Of a DNA stretch of 13,633 nucleotides, positions 7,585 to 13,633 are shown piece after piece (position 1 is the stretch's first letter; each line of letters opens with the position of its first letter). The translations under genes and the position numbers were made by a program. This DNA comes from JBBIVP01 sp037439705 [NCBI: bacterium]. GTDB taxonomy: Bacteria; JBBIVP01. The DNA lies in NCBI GenBank assembly GCA_037439705.1, contig JBBIVP010000036.1, positions 1-13,633 on the forward strand, given 5' to 3'. Below the pieces are notes generated by a model. That model was not told where the DNA came from. It did not search any database and was given only the letters and a program-made list of their open reading frames with translations.

Positions 7585-7613
7585 ATTATACAAAATTTTA
7601 TGTGTTTTTTAAA
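7585..7613 (-). promoter_or_regulatory. Promoter of rnpB
   Basis: On the minus strand a perfect TATAAT lies at 7590-7585, about 8 bases before the RNA 5' end. It is preceded by a 17-base spacer and a weaker TTTAAA at 7613-7608. The -35 box overlaps the last codon and stop of the acyltransferase gene. The perfect -10 at the right distance from the P1 helix fits a strongly expressed stable RNA. Confidence 0.6.
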
Positions 7614-8580
7614 TGTGATTAACCGGAATGAGCCTTAACACACACTCGTCAAGTAAAACCTTTAAAAACAAATATTCTGCTTGTGTCCCCCTTTTCAGAT
7701 AGGTGTTATTCTTCAGAAATATAACCGTGTCGGTTTTGTGAAGGCTTTTTGTGTCGAATTCATCTGTAGCGAGGAAAATTCTTGGTGGCTTTGTTTTATC
7801 AAAAATGTCTTTTATTTTTTTTATATCTTCAACAGGAATTACATAAAATGAATAAACGAAAAACCTCGCCCTGAGCACCTCATCTTTTCTTTCAACTTTA
7901 AAGCCCATTTTATTCCATATATTCTCAAAGGATTGAACCACATATTGAAGTTTTTCTCTAATTTCATACTCCTTTTTATAAGTGTGCTCCTCACGCTGTG
8001 GCGCGCACGGTATTCCTGCACAAAATGTTCTATCCGGCAGGGATTTTGTGATAATTGAACCTGTTCCTACTATTGTGAACTTTCCTATCTCTGTATCAGG
8101 TAGGACAATGCACGCAGGCGGAAGCCATGCACCCTCTTTTATCCTGACAGGACCATATTTATAAGGATATCCGTCTGCCTTTGATGGAAAGTATCCGTGC
8201 GTCCATATCTGGGATCTCGCTCCTATTCCCACATTATCCTCTACAATTACATCCCTTTTCACATCTATAATTGACTCATCACCTACCCATGAGTTGTATC
8301 CGATATAAACACTTCCCCTTTCAAAAATATGCCCGGAAATTACTACTCCTCTCTTTATTTTTGCATAATCCTTTATCTCAATCCTTTCTATCCTTTCAAT
8401 CACAACCCCATCTTCTATCACTACACCATCCCCTATTTTAAGGTTCTTCGGAGGAATTTTTAACTTTATTTTTCCAATAGTTACCCTTTTGCCAATTTCT
8501 GCTCCTCTTAATTTAAGGAGAATTTTGCGAAAAAATGAACTTATAACTCTAAATCCATATTTTATCAACTCCTTTCCCAT
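7609..8580 (-). CDS. Hexapeptide-repeat (left-handed beta-helix) acyltransferase with extra C-terminal domain
   Basis: The 323-residue protein begins with a short basic/hydrophobic segment. Residues about 30-195 are imperfect hexapeptide repeats ([IV]-G-x-x-x-x), for example IGDGVVIEDGVV, YIGYNSWVGDESII and IVEDNVGIGARSQI. His128 in IWTHGY is at the place of the catalytic His of the WcaF/LacA/NodL acetyltransferases, and the coil ends in the typical FCAGIPC. Such enzymes move an acetyl or other acyl group from CoA to a sugar hydroxyl or amine. Residues about 200-323 (charged, mixed alpha/beta, ending LLDECVLRLIPV) match nothing I recognise, and they make the protein over 100 residues longer than simple family members. 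No Shine-Dalgarno sequence precedes the ATG. It is divergent from the UPF0104-like gene. Probable role: O- or N-acylation of the locus glycan. Confidence 0.8.
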   Translation of the reverse strand: MGKELIKYGFRVISSFFRKILLKLRGAEIGKRVTIGKIKLKIPPKNLKIGDGVVIEDGVVIERIERIEIKDYAKIKRGVVISGHIFERGSVYIGYNSWVGDESIIDVKRDVIVEDNVGIGARSQIWTHGYFPSKADGYPYKYGPVRIKEGAWLPPACIVLPDTEIGKFTIVGTGSIITKSLPDRTFCAGIPCAPQREEHTYKKEYEIREKLQYVVQSFENIWNKMGFKVERKDEVLRARFFVYSFYVIPVEDIKKIKDIFDKTKPPRIFLATDEFDTKSLHKTDTVIFLKNNTYLKRGTQAEYLFLKVLLDECVLRLIPVNHI

Positions 8581-8584
8581 TGTA

Positions 8585-8612
8585 TTGATAAAGTTTATGC
8601 ATAATATAAAAT
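8585..8612 (+). promoter_or_regulatory. Candidate promoter of the UPF0104-like gene
   Basis: TTGATA (8585-8590) and TAAAAT (8607-8612) are 16 bases apart, each matching 5 of 6 consensus bases. The start would be near 8619, leaving about 28 bases with AAAGGT (8630-8635) before the TTG start codon. It interlocks with the promoter of the divergent gene. Confidence 0.5.
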
Positions 8613-8620
8613 TTTATCAA
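8592..8620 (-). promoter_or_regulatory. Candidate promoter of the acyltransferase gene
   Basis: On the minus strand TTGATA (8620-8615) and TAAACT (8597-8592) are 17 bases apart. The -10 box lies only 11 bases before the ATG at 8580, so the leader would be very short and lack a ribosome site. The -10 match is only 4 of 6. Confidence 0.35.
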
Positions 8621-8646
8621 GAAAAAATGAAAGGTAATAAAAGAAA

Positions 8647-9612
8647 TTGAGGAATAGAAATTCCATTCAAGAACGGAAGTGGTTCAAAATTTTAAGGATA
8701 ACGCTTATTATTATAGCGATAGGGTTTATTGTTTATTATTTAGAAAAAAACTGGAACAATTTAGAAAATCACGCCTTCACGATAAGATACAGATGGCTAA
8801 CAATAGCCTTCATTTTTGCTTTTCTTTACTACTATGCAAAAGCATTTTTGTGGGTTTTATTAAACAAATGGGCAGGGAATTCTTTTTCACCTTTTCTTCT
8901 TATGAAAGGATGGATATATGGAATATTTGGGAAATATATACCTGGCAAGGTATTCTACTGGATATCCCGGACCCAATTTACAGCCCATAATTTTTCAGAA
9001 GCTTTTGCAATAATAACGATTTCTGCTTTTGAAGTTCTGTTGGATATAACTTCTTCATATATTACAATGGTCTTGAGTATTCCATTTTTCATCTTTTCGG
9101 AATTGCGAGTTCCTTATTTAGAAGTTATATCAACGGGTGCAATTTTAAGTTTAATTCCTTTGATACGACCAGAGAGCATTTTCAAAATAGCAAGAAAAAT
9201 CGGAAAAAGAATTACGAGGGATCCGGAATTCATGAAAAAAACGATAAAACCAAAAGTATTTTATAAACTCCTCTTTTTATATTTTTTAAATACCGTAGTA
9301 ACAGGTGGTATTGGATTGTTCGCATTCGTAAATGCATTTTACACATTAAATATAACCCACATATTTTACATAGCCTTTGTCCTCTCTTTTACATCAGTTT
9401 TAAGTATCCTTATTTTGCCAGTCCCTGCCGGAATAGGGATTAGAGAAACTGCTTTCATACTACTTTTAAATAAAATCATTCCTGAGGAAACTGCGCTCAT
9501 TATAAGTTTATCTTCTCGTTTATGGATAACTTTTACCGAAATTTTGGTAATTTTACTCTGGATTTTAATAGATAAAGCATTCACTAAATTATTTCGTTTT
9601 AAGAAAAGATAA
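8647..9612 (+). CDS. Lysylphosphatidylglycerol synthase TM-like / UPF0104 membrane protein
   Basis: The 321-residue polytopic protein has about 7-8 helices and two landmarks of this family: GKYIPGKVFYW at about 95-105, like the (L/I)-P-G-x-x-G/W segment, and LPVPAGIGIRE at about 257-267, like the conserved P-x-G-x-G-x-R-E motif. The family includes the flippase-like half of MprF and many uncharacterised proteins next to glycosyltransferases, where a role in moving or protecting a lipid-linked substrate is suspected. There is no lysyl-transferase domain. The start is a TTG: the frame has no earlier ATG, and AAAGGT lies 11 bases upstream. The gene converges on the GT4 gene and overlaps its end by 24 bases. 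The fold assignment is fairly secure; the function is open. Confidence 0.72.
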   Translation: MRNRNSIQERKWFKILRITLIIIAIGFIVYYLEKNWNNLENHAFTIRYRWLTIAFIFAFLYYYAKAFLWVLLNKWAGNSFSPFLLMKGWIYGIFGKYIPGKVFYWISRTQFTAHNFSEAFAIITISAFEVLLDITSSYITMVLSIPFFIFSELRVPYLEVISTGAILSLIPLIRPESIFKIARKIGKRITRDPEFMKKTIKPKVFYKLLFLYFLNTVVTGGIGLFAFVNAFYTLNITHIFYIAFVLSFTSVLSILILPVPAGIGIRETAFILLLNKIIPEETALIISLSSRLWITFTEILVILLWILIDKAFTKLFRFKKR

Positions 9613-10716
9613 AATTTTATTTACGGAGTTCTCAATATCAAATTCTTTATATAAAAGTTTCATCCCTTCCCTAAATTGTTGAGGCTTACACTTCAAAAAA
9701 TTGATTATGCCCTCTGCTATGCTGGAAGAAGTGGGTTCTACCACCACACCTGCTTCATATTTATTCACAATTTTTCCCATATCTCCCACGTCCGTAGCAA
9801 TGACCGGAATACCCGCTTGAGCTGCATCTGAAAGAATTACCGGGATACTTTCAATCCTGGAAGGAATTACAAGAGCATCACAGGCGTGAAGGTATGAAGA
9901 CGCTGTAATCGGATTGGCATATCCTTTTAATGAAATACAATTTTTTAACTCCTGATTTTTTTCTAATTTTTTTTCTATCTCCATTTTTAAAGGGCCGTCT
10001 CCAAAAATGTGAAAATGACACTTTTTCTTCACTTCTTCAGGAAGAAGGAATATCGCATCTACAAGAATGTCAATTCCTTTATTGGGGTGAAACCTCCCTA
10101 TAAAAAGGAAATGGGTTTTGTCGCTTTCAAACTTTAATTTGCGCGGAGGAGGAAGCAATCTTGATGAAGGTAGAAACGAGCAGGGTTTACCCGCTATCTC
10201 CTCAACATCCTTTGCAAGCGTCCATCCATCTGCAAATATATTCTTGGCACTCTTTAAAATTATTTTGAGGAATACTTTTCCTAACCTATTCTTTTTAAAC
10301 ATCCATATATCTGACCCTAAAGCCCATACAGAATAGGAAATGCGGGTAAATAAATAAAGAATATAAGCAATAACTCCTGACGGAATTGCCCACATGGCTA
10401 AAATGTGGTGATATCGTTCCTTTGCACACAGGTATAGTCCAGTTATTAAACCGCTACACAGAAGAGAAAAGGCTTTAAAAATATTGATGGGATTTTTGAA
10501 GTTTAGATTGGTGAGTGTTTTTTCCTCTCCAAGCCACCAGAAGTAGATGACATCTATTTCATCATCATAGTTGTTCTTTCCCTTTCTCGGGGTAAGAACA
10601 GTAACTGAATGCCCCTTCTTTTTCAATGTCTTTGCAAAATCGCGAACAAATACCCCTGCATTTACAGAATCCTCTGGATTTTCAGGATAGGAACTGGTTA
10701 TTATCAGGATTTTCAT
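9589..10716 (-). CDS. GT4-family (GT-B fold) glycosyltransferase
   Basis: The 375-residue protein has the two-domain GT-B layout. The N-terminal domain starts MKILIITSSYPENPEDSVNAG with the G-x-F-V acceptor-side loop at about 21-24. The C-terminal domain begins with FLFIGRFHPNKGID (about 203-216), followed by FGDGPLK and the donor-binding segment PSRIESIPVILSDAAQAGIPVIATDVGD. The usual E-x7-E motif reads Glu289...Asp297, a conservative change at the second acid. These retaining enzymes transfer a sugar from a nucleotide donor at the cytoplasmic face of the membrane. Its ATG overlaps the stop of the upstream aminotransferase gene by four bases (ATGA), so the two are translationally coupled. 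Donor and acceptor cannot be assigned. Confidence 0.88.
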   Translation of the reverse strand: MKILIITSSYPENPEDSVNAGVFVRDFAKTLKKKGHSVTVLTPRKGKNNYDDEIDVIYFWWLGEEKTLTNLNFKNPINIFKAFSLLCSGLITGLYLCAKERYHHILAMWAIPSGVIAYILYLFTRISYSVWALGSDIWMFKKNRLGKVFLKIILKSAKNIFADGWTLAKDVEEIAGKPCSFLPSSRLLPPPRKLKFESDKTHFLFIGRFHPNKGIDILVDAIFLLPEEVKKKCHFHIFGDGPLKMEIEKKLEKNQELKNCISLKGYANPITASSYLHACDALVIPSRIESIPVILSDAAQAGIPVIATDVGDMGKIVNKYEAGVVVEPTSSSIAEGIINFLKCKPQQFREGMKLLYKEFDIENSVNKILSFLKTK

Positions 10717-11870
10717 TTTTTTATTTTGGAGATTACCTTTTTCACACTTCTTATAACATATTCTACTTCCCCGTCCTTCATGTATGGGTAAAATGGAAGA
10801 GAAATAGTTCTGTTAGATATATATTCGGCATTAGGAAACATTCCTCTTTTAAATCCATACTTCTCCTTATAGAATTTGTGAAGGTGCAATGCTATAAAGT
10901 GAATTCCCGTACCAACTCCTTCCTGATTGAGCATTCTTACAAATTCTTCGCGAGTTCCTGTTATCTTCTCTAATTTGAGAAGAATCGTATAAAGGTGACG
11001 GGCGTGATACGTTCCTTCTCTCTCATCACTTTTCAAAAGTTCAATCTCTTCCATGGTAGAAAAAGCTTCGTCGTATTGCCTCCATATTTCTTCCCGCCTT
11101 TTCTGGAGGTACTCAAATTTCGCAAGTTGATGTAGCCCAATAGATGCTTGAATGTCAGTCATATTATATTTAAAGCCGGGAAGGACAACCTCATAATGTC
11201 TTGTCTCTTCCTCAATGTACCTTTTCCATGCATCCCTTGAGAGACCGTGCAGTCTCAAAATCTGGGCTTTAGTAGCCAGCTCTTCATCGCCAGTTGTTAG
11301 TATTCCTCCTTCTGCAGTTGTGATGTTTTTGGTAACATAAAAACTAAAAGATGTAATATCACCTATTGTGCCAATTTTTTTTCCTTTATAAATGCTCCCA
11401 AAGGCGTGAGCGGCATCCTCTACCACCTTTAAATTATATTTCCGCGAAATATCCATTATCCTGTCCATATCACATGGCATACCGTACAGATGCACAGGAA
11501 TTACCGCTTTTGTCCTTTCTGTAATCGCTTCTTCAATTTTTTGAGGAGAAATGTTTCCTGTGGTTCTATCCACATCCGCAAAAACTGGTGTTGCACCAAC
11601 ATTTACTATAACATTTGCTGTTGCAGAAAAAGTAAGAGGAGTTGTTATCACCTCATCTCCCTCTTTAACATTATACAAAAGAAGAGCTAAATGTAATCCA
11701 GCAGTGCAGGAATTCAAAGCGACAGCGTACTTGCTTCCTATAAAATCTTTGACCCTTTTTTCAAATTCTATTGTCTTTGGACCAGTTCCAATCCATCCCG
11801 ATTTAAGTGTATCTATAACTTCTTCAATCTCATTTCTGTCAAGTTCAAGTCTGTAAAAAGGCACACGCAT
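10713..11870 (-). CDS. DegT/DnrJ/EryC1/StrS (ArnB-like) sugar aminotransferase
   Basis: The 385-residue protein is a PLP-dependent sugar aminotransferase. The PLP lysine is Lys181 in SFYVTKNITTAEGG. Asp152 in EDAAHAFGS binds the pyridine nitrogen, and NSCTAGLHLAL (53-63) forms the phosphate-side loop. The segments RLHGLSRDAWKRY, LPGFKYNMTDIQASIG and GTGIHF resemble ArnB-type members. These enzymes turn a keto-sugar nucleotide into the amino sugar using glutamate. The substrate could be the Gmd product (giving GDP-perosamine) or a UDP-4-keto sugar; the ArnB-like segments do not settle this. No clear ribosome site precedes the ATG. A weak promoter (TTGAAT at 11904-11899, TAAGAT at 11882-11877) would give a leaderless message. 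It is full length and intact, and is coupled to the GT4 gene downstream. Confidence 0.88.
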   Translation of the reverse strand: MRVPFYRLELDRNEIEEVIDTLKSGWIGTGPKTIEFEKRVKDFIGSKYAVALNSCTAGLHLALLLYNVKEGDEVITTPLTFSATANVIVNVGATPVFADVDRTTGNISPQKIEEAITERTKAVIPVHLYGMPCDMDRIMDISRKYNLKVVEDAAHAFGSIYKGKKIGTIGDITSFSFYVTKNITTAEGGILTTGDEELATKAQILRLHGLSRDAWKRYIEEETRHYEVVLPGFKYNMTDIQASIGLHQLAKFEYLQKRREEIWRQYDEAFSTMEEIELLKSDEREGTYHARHLYTILLKLEKITGTREEFVRMLNQEGVGTGIHFIALHLHKFYKEKYGFKRGMFPNAEYISNRTISLPFYPYMKDGEVEYVIRSVKKVISKIKK

Positions 11871-11919
11871 TTTACTATCTTATTAAAATCACACTGAAAT
11901 TCAATTTTATCATTCAGTC

Positions 11920-11938
11920 AAAAAGAGCATCACTCCCT
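11920..11938 (-). terminator. Weak candidate terminator after the GT2 gene
   Basis: On the minus strand AGGGAG, a 5-base loop TGATG, and CTCTTT followed by more T form a 6-bp stem with two G-U pairs, overlapping the stop codon of the GT2 gene. It is weak and may only attenuate. A separate weak promoter ahead of the aminotransferase gene would fit partial termination here. Confidence 0.25.
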
Positions 11939-12862
11939 CACCTCCCTTTTTATCATATAAATTACTTCTTCAAGGAGTCTTCTTATGTTTCCGAGCATGT
12001 CTGCGAGCAATCCGAGAATGAGCAGGAGGAAACCTGTCAGGAAAAGGATGCCCGAGGCAATCACGGATTGAATGTGTCCCCTTCCTTCACCTATGCTTAT
12101 AAAGTAGAAATACCTTCCAGCAAAAAAAAATGAAGAGAGAAAGAAAATGAGGGAGAGGATTAGAAAAACAAATAATGGTCTATAATATGTGAAAACCCTT
12201 ATTATCGTTGCTCCCTGGTTAAAAATGAACTGAGGAAGGCTTTTAAAAAGCCTTGACGAACGAAGGGGTGGATTTGTTTTTACATCAACTGTTGCTACTG
12301 GAATTTTTTTCATGGCACACTGAATGACGGTATCAACAGTATAGGAATAATTGGTTGCTACGGAAAGCCTCATGATTGCTTCTTTTGAAAGGGCTCTGAA
12401 CCCACTCGTTGGGTCTTTTAAATCAAGCCCTGTAAGAAACCTGACAACCCACGCACCTATCCTGTAAAAAATTCTTTTTATAAGAGCCGTTTTTTTCTTA
12501 TCATATATATCCCTTTCTCCAATGACCATTCCTGCGCTTCCCTCCAGAATTGGTTTTATGAGCTGAGGAATCATTTCCCCCGGATAATGATTGTCTGCAT
12601 CTATGTTCACCACTATATCTGCTCCTCTTTTAAGCGCATTCTCCAGACCTGACGAAAACGCCCTCGCAAGTCCAACCCGTGGAAGGTCAACCACATAAAG
12701 CCCGAGGCTTCTTCCCACTTCTGCTGTTCTATCAGTGCTGCCGTCATTTATAACCATAATCTCCACCTCATCAATTCCTTCCACACTTTTTGGAATATGC
12801 TTTATCGTTTCTGTAAGGGAGCTTTCCTCATTATAGCATGGAATCTGAACTATGAGCTTCAT
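11930..12862 (-). CDS. GT2 glycosyltransferase of polyprenyl-phosphate sugar synthase type, with two C-terminal membrane helices
   Basis: The 310-residue protein starts with the GT2 pattern QIPCYNEESSL, then INDGSTDRT (38-46) and the metal-binding Asp-Ala-Asp at 88-90 in NIDADNHYPG, followed by DLKDPTSGFRAL, which is common in DPM1/GtrB-like enzymes. Two hydrophobic segments at about 228-250 and 266-290 anchor it in the membrane. Such enzymes make polyprenyl-phosphate sugars that GT-C enzymes use outside the cytoplasm, so the GT39-like protein at 1343-3064 is a plausible partner (inference). The ATG lies 12 bases after the stop of the TPR gene, so they are likely co-transcribed. A 59-base gap with a weak terminator and weak promoter separates it from the aminotransferase gene. 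Confidence 0.85.
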   Translation of the reverse strand: MKLIVQIPCYNEESSLTETIKHIPKSVEGIDEVEIMVINDGSTDRTAEVGRSLGLYVVDLPRVGLARAFSSGLENALKRGADIVVNIDADNHYPGEMIPQLIKPILEGSAGMVIGERDIYDKKKTALIKRIFYRIGAWVVRFLTGLDLKDPTSGFRALSKEAIMRLSVATNYSYTVDTVIQCAMKKIPVATVDVKTNPPLRSSRLFKSLPQFIFNQGATIIRVFTYYRPLFVFLILSLIFFLSSFFFAGRYFYFISIGEGRGHIQSVIASGILFLTGFLLLILGLLADMLGNIRRLLEEVIYMIKREVRE

Positions 12863-12874
12863 AATTTCTATTTA

Positions 12875-13633
12875 TCACATGTAATTTTTTAATTCCTCTA
12901 TCACCTCAAAAACCCTCCTTCCTGTTGATGTCCTTCTGTGGATGAGACCCTTTGATTTTATTATTTCACCGAGTGCCACAGCATCTTTTATGACCTTCTC
13001 AATTTCCTTATTCATTCCCAGTTTTTTCAAAATCAAAATTTTCAATCTGTAGAGTTCAATCAGATCAATTACTTCATTGTTATTAGCAGAAAGAAGAATT
13101 TTTTCAAGAGAAAGCCCTCTCTCCACTATTCTCATAGCCTCCATCTCCATTCCGTTTCTGAATGCCAATTCTCCAGCATATACATAGGGTTTAGGGCATT
13201 GGGAACAAAGAGAAATTGATTTTTTAAAACTTGTGAGTGCAGACTTTATATCGTTTAAATACAGGTATACAGTTCCCATGTTCATATAATGGATGTAGTT
13301 CTTTTCTTCAAGGTCAATTGCCCTTTCGCCAAATCCTTTTGCCTTCTCAAGACAATCCTTTTCACCTGTCCTCCTGAACTTTTCAAGGAAGAGATTGGAA
13401 AGTGTGGTTGCCCTTTGCGCTGAAATTGGAAAAGTAGCATAGGATAACCTCCCCCATTTTATTGAGGCATCAAGGCTCTTTCCTATTTTTGAAAGACAAA
13501 GAAATGTGTCAGAAAGGGTAAAAATGAAAAGGAATAGGGATGTAATAAATAAAAATCCCTTCTGCCAATTGAACTTTTTGAAACCCTTTCCGTTTATTAT
13601 TGTTAAAAAAATTCCAATACTTGCAGGTGAAGA
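12875..13633 (-). CDS. TPR-containing membrane protein, 5' end beyond the window (possible O-antigen ligase/polymerase family)
   Basis: The frame is open from the right window edge to the TAA at 12875, at least 252 residues, with the true start outside the window. The visible N-terminal part holds a hydrophobic helix GFLFITSLFLFIFTL (about 13521-13558) after a short Lys/Phe-rich loop. The rest is helical repeat sequence with tetratricopeptide spacing, such as KAKGFGERAIDLEEKNYIHY, MNMGTVYLYLNDIKSALTSF and PYVYAGELAFRNGMEMEA. A last membrane helix followed by TPRs is the usual ending of one class of Wzy/WaaL-type O-antigen ligases. That would suit this locus, but the diagnostic membrane part is not visible. 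An internal ATG at 13285 is not needed as a start, since homologous-looking repeats continue upstream. The downstream GT2 gene follows after 12 bases. Confidence 0.6.
   Translation of the reverse strand, partial: SSPASIGIFLTIINGKGFKKFNWQKGFLFITSLFLFIFTLSDTFLCLSKIGKSLDASIKWGRLSYATFPISAQRATTLSNLFLEKFRRTGEKDCLEKAKGFGERAIDLEEKNYIHYMNMGTVYLYLNDIKSALTSFKKSISLCSQCPKPYVYAGELAFRNGMEMEAMRIVERGLSLEKILLSANNNEVIDLIELYRLKILILKKLGMNKEIEKVIKDAVALGEIIKSKGLIHRRTSTGRRVFEVIEELKNYM

Noticed and set aside
7408-7593. Open frame on minus strand within rnpB
   Set aside because: The sequence is accounted for by conserved RNase P RNA blocks; the frame is incidental.
8679-8990. Plus-strand frame of 103 codons overlapping the UPF0104-like gene
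   Set aside because: It is a shifted reading of the membrane-protein gene and has no ribosome site or recognisable motif.
1-13633. CRISPR arrays, tRNA genes, intact insertion sequences
   Set aside because: No regularly spaced direct repeats, no cloverleaf or T-loop consensus and no transposase-like frame were found on either strand.

Overview
The window is a chromosomal surface-polysaccharide (O-antigen, capsule or exopolysaccharide) locus from an AT-rich bacterium. It is bacterial because it holds a clear type A RNase P RNA gene, TTGATA/TATACT-like sigma-70 promoters and Shine-Dalgarno sites. A Wzx-type flippase, a GT39-like lipid-linked-sugar transferase and a probable ligase-type TPR membrane protein fit a cell with an envelope glycan, most likely Gram-negative. 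The Lys/Ile/Phe-rich, AT-rich coding would suit a thermophile or an uncultivated lineage, but I cannot place the species.

Layout. 1-327 has no confident gene; it holds a 10-bp inverted repeat around a G5/C5 hairpin, a C/T-skewed tract and a promoter. 328-6224 (+) is a compact transcription unit: gmd (GDP-mannose 4,6-dehydratase, cut by two in-frame TAA codons), a GT39-like membrane glycosyltransferase, a Wzx-type flippase, and an asparagine-synthetase-like amidotransferase. 6227-7187 (-) is an MNT/HEPN pair of toxin-antitoxin type; the MNT gene appears frameshifted near its 5' end. 7251-7577 (-) is rnpB with its own promoter. 7609-8580 (-) is a hexapeptide-repeat acyltransferase with an unrecognised C-terminal domain. 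It is divergent from 8647-9612 (+), a membrane protein of the lysylphosphatidylglycerol-synthase-TM/UPF0104 type; their promoters overlap within an inverted repeat. 9589-13633 (-) reads, in transcription order, TPR membrane protein (truncated by the window edge), GT2 glycosyltransferase with two C-terminal membrane helices, DegT/ArnB-type sugar aminotransferase, and GT4 glycosyltransferase.

How they may work together (inference). Gmd would make GDP-4-keto-6-deoxymannose, which a DegT-type aminotransferase could convert to a 4-amino sugar. The GT4, GT2 and GT39-like enzymes would assemble or decorate a lipid-linked glycan. The acyltransferase and amidotransferase would modify it, the flippase would move it across the membrane, and the TPR protein may be the tail of a polymerase or ligase. 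The broken gmd means this particular sugar pathway may be lost, unless the stops are sequence errors or another gmd exists.

Most notable points: paired nonsense codons in an otherwise length-conserved gmd; a frameshifted MNT next to an intact HEPN with an R-x5-H motif; rnpB and the MNT/HEPN module embedded between glycan genes; and a recurrent TTGATA -35 element. I see no CRISPR array, no tRNA and no intact insertion sequence.
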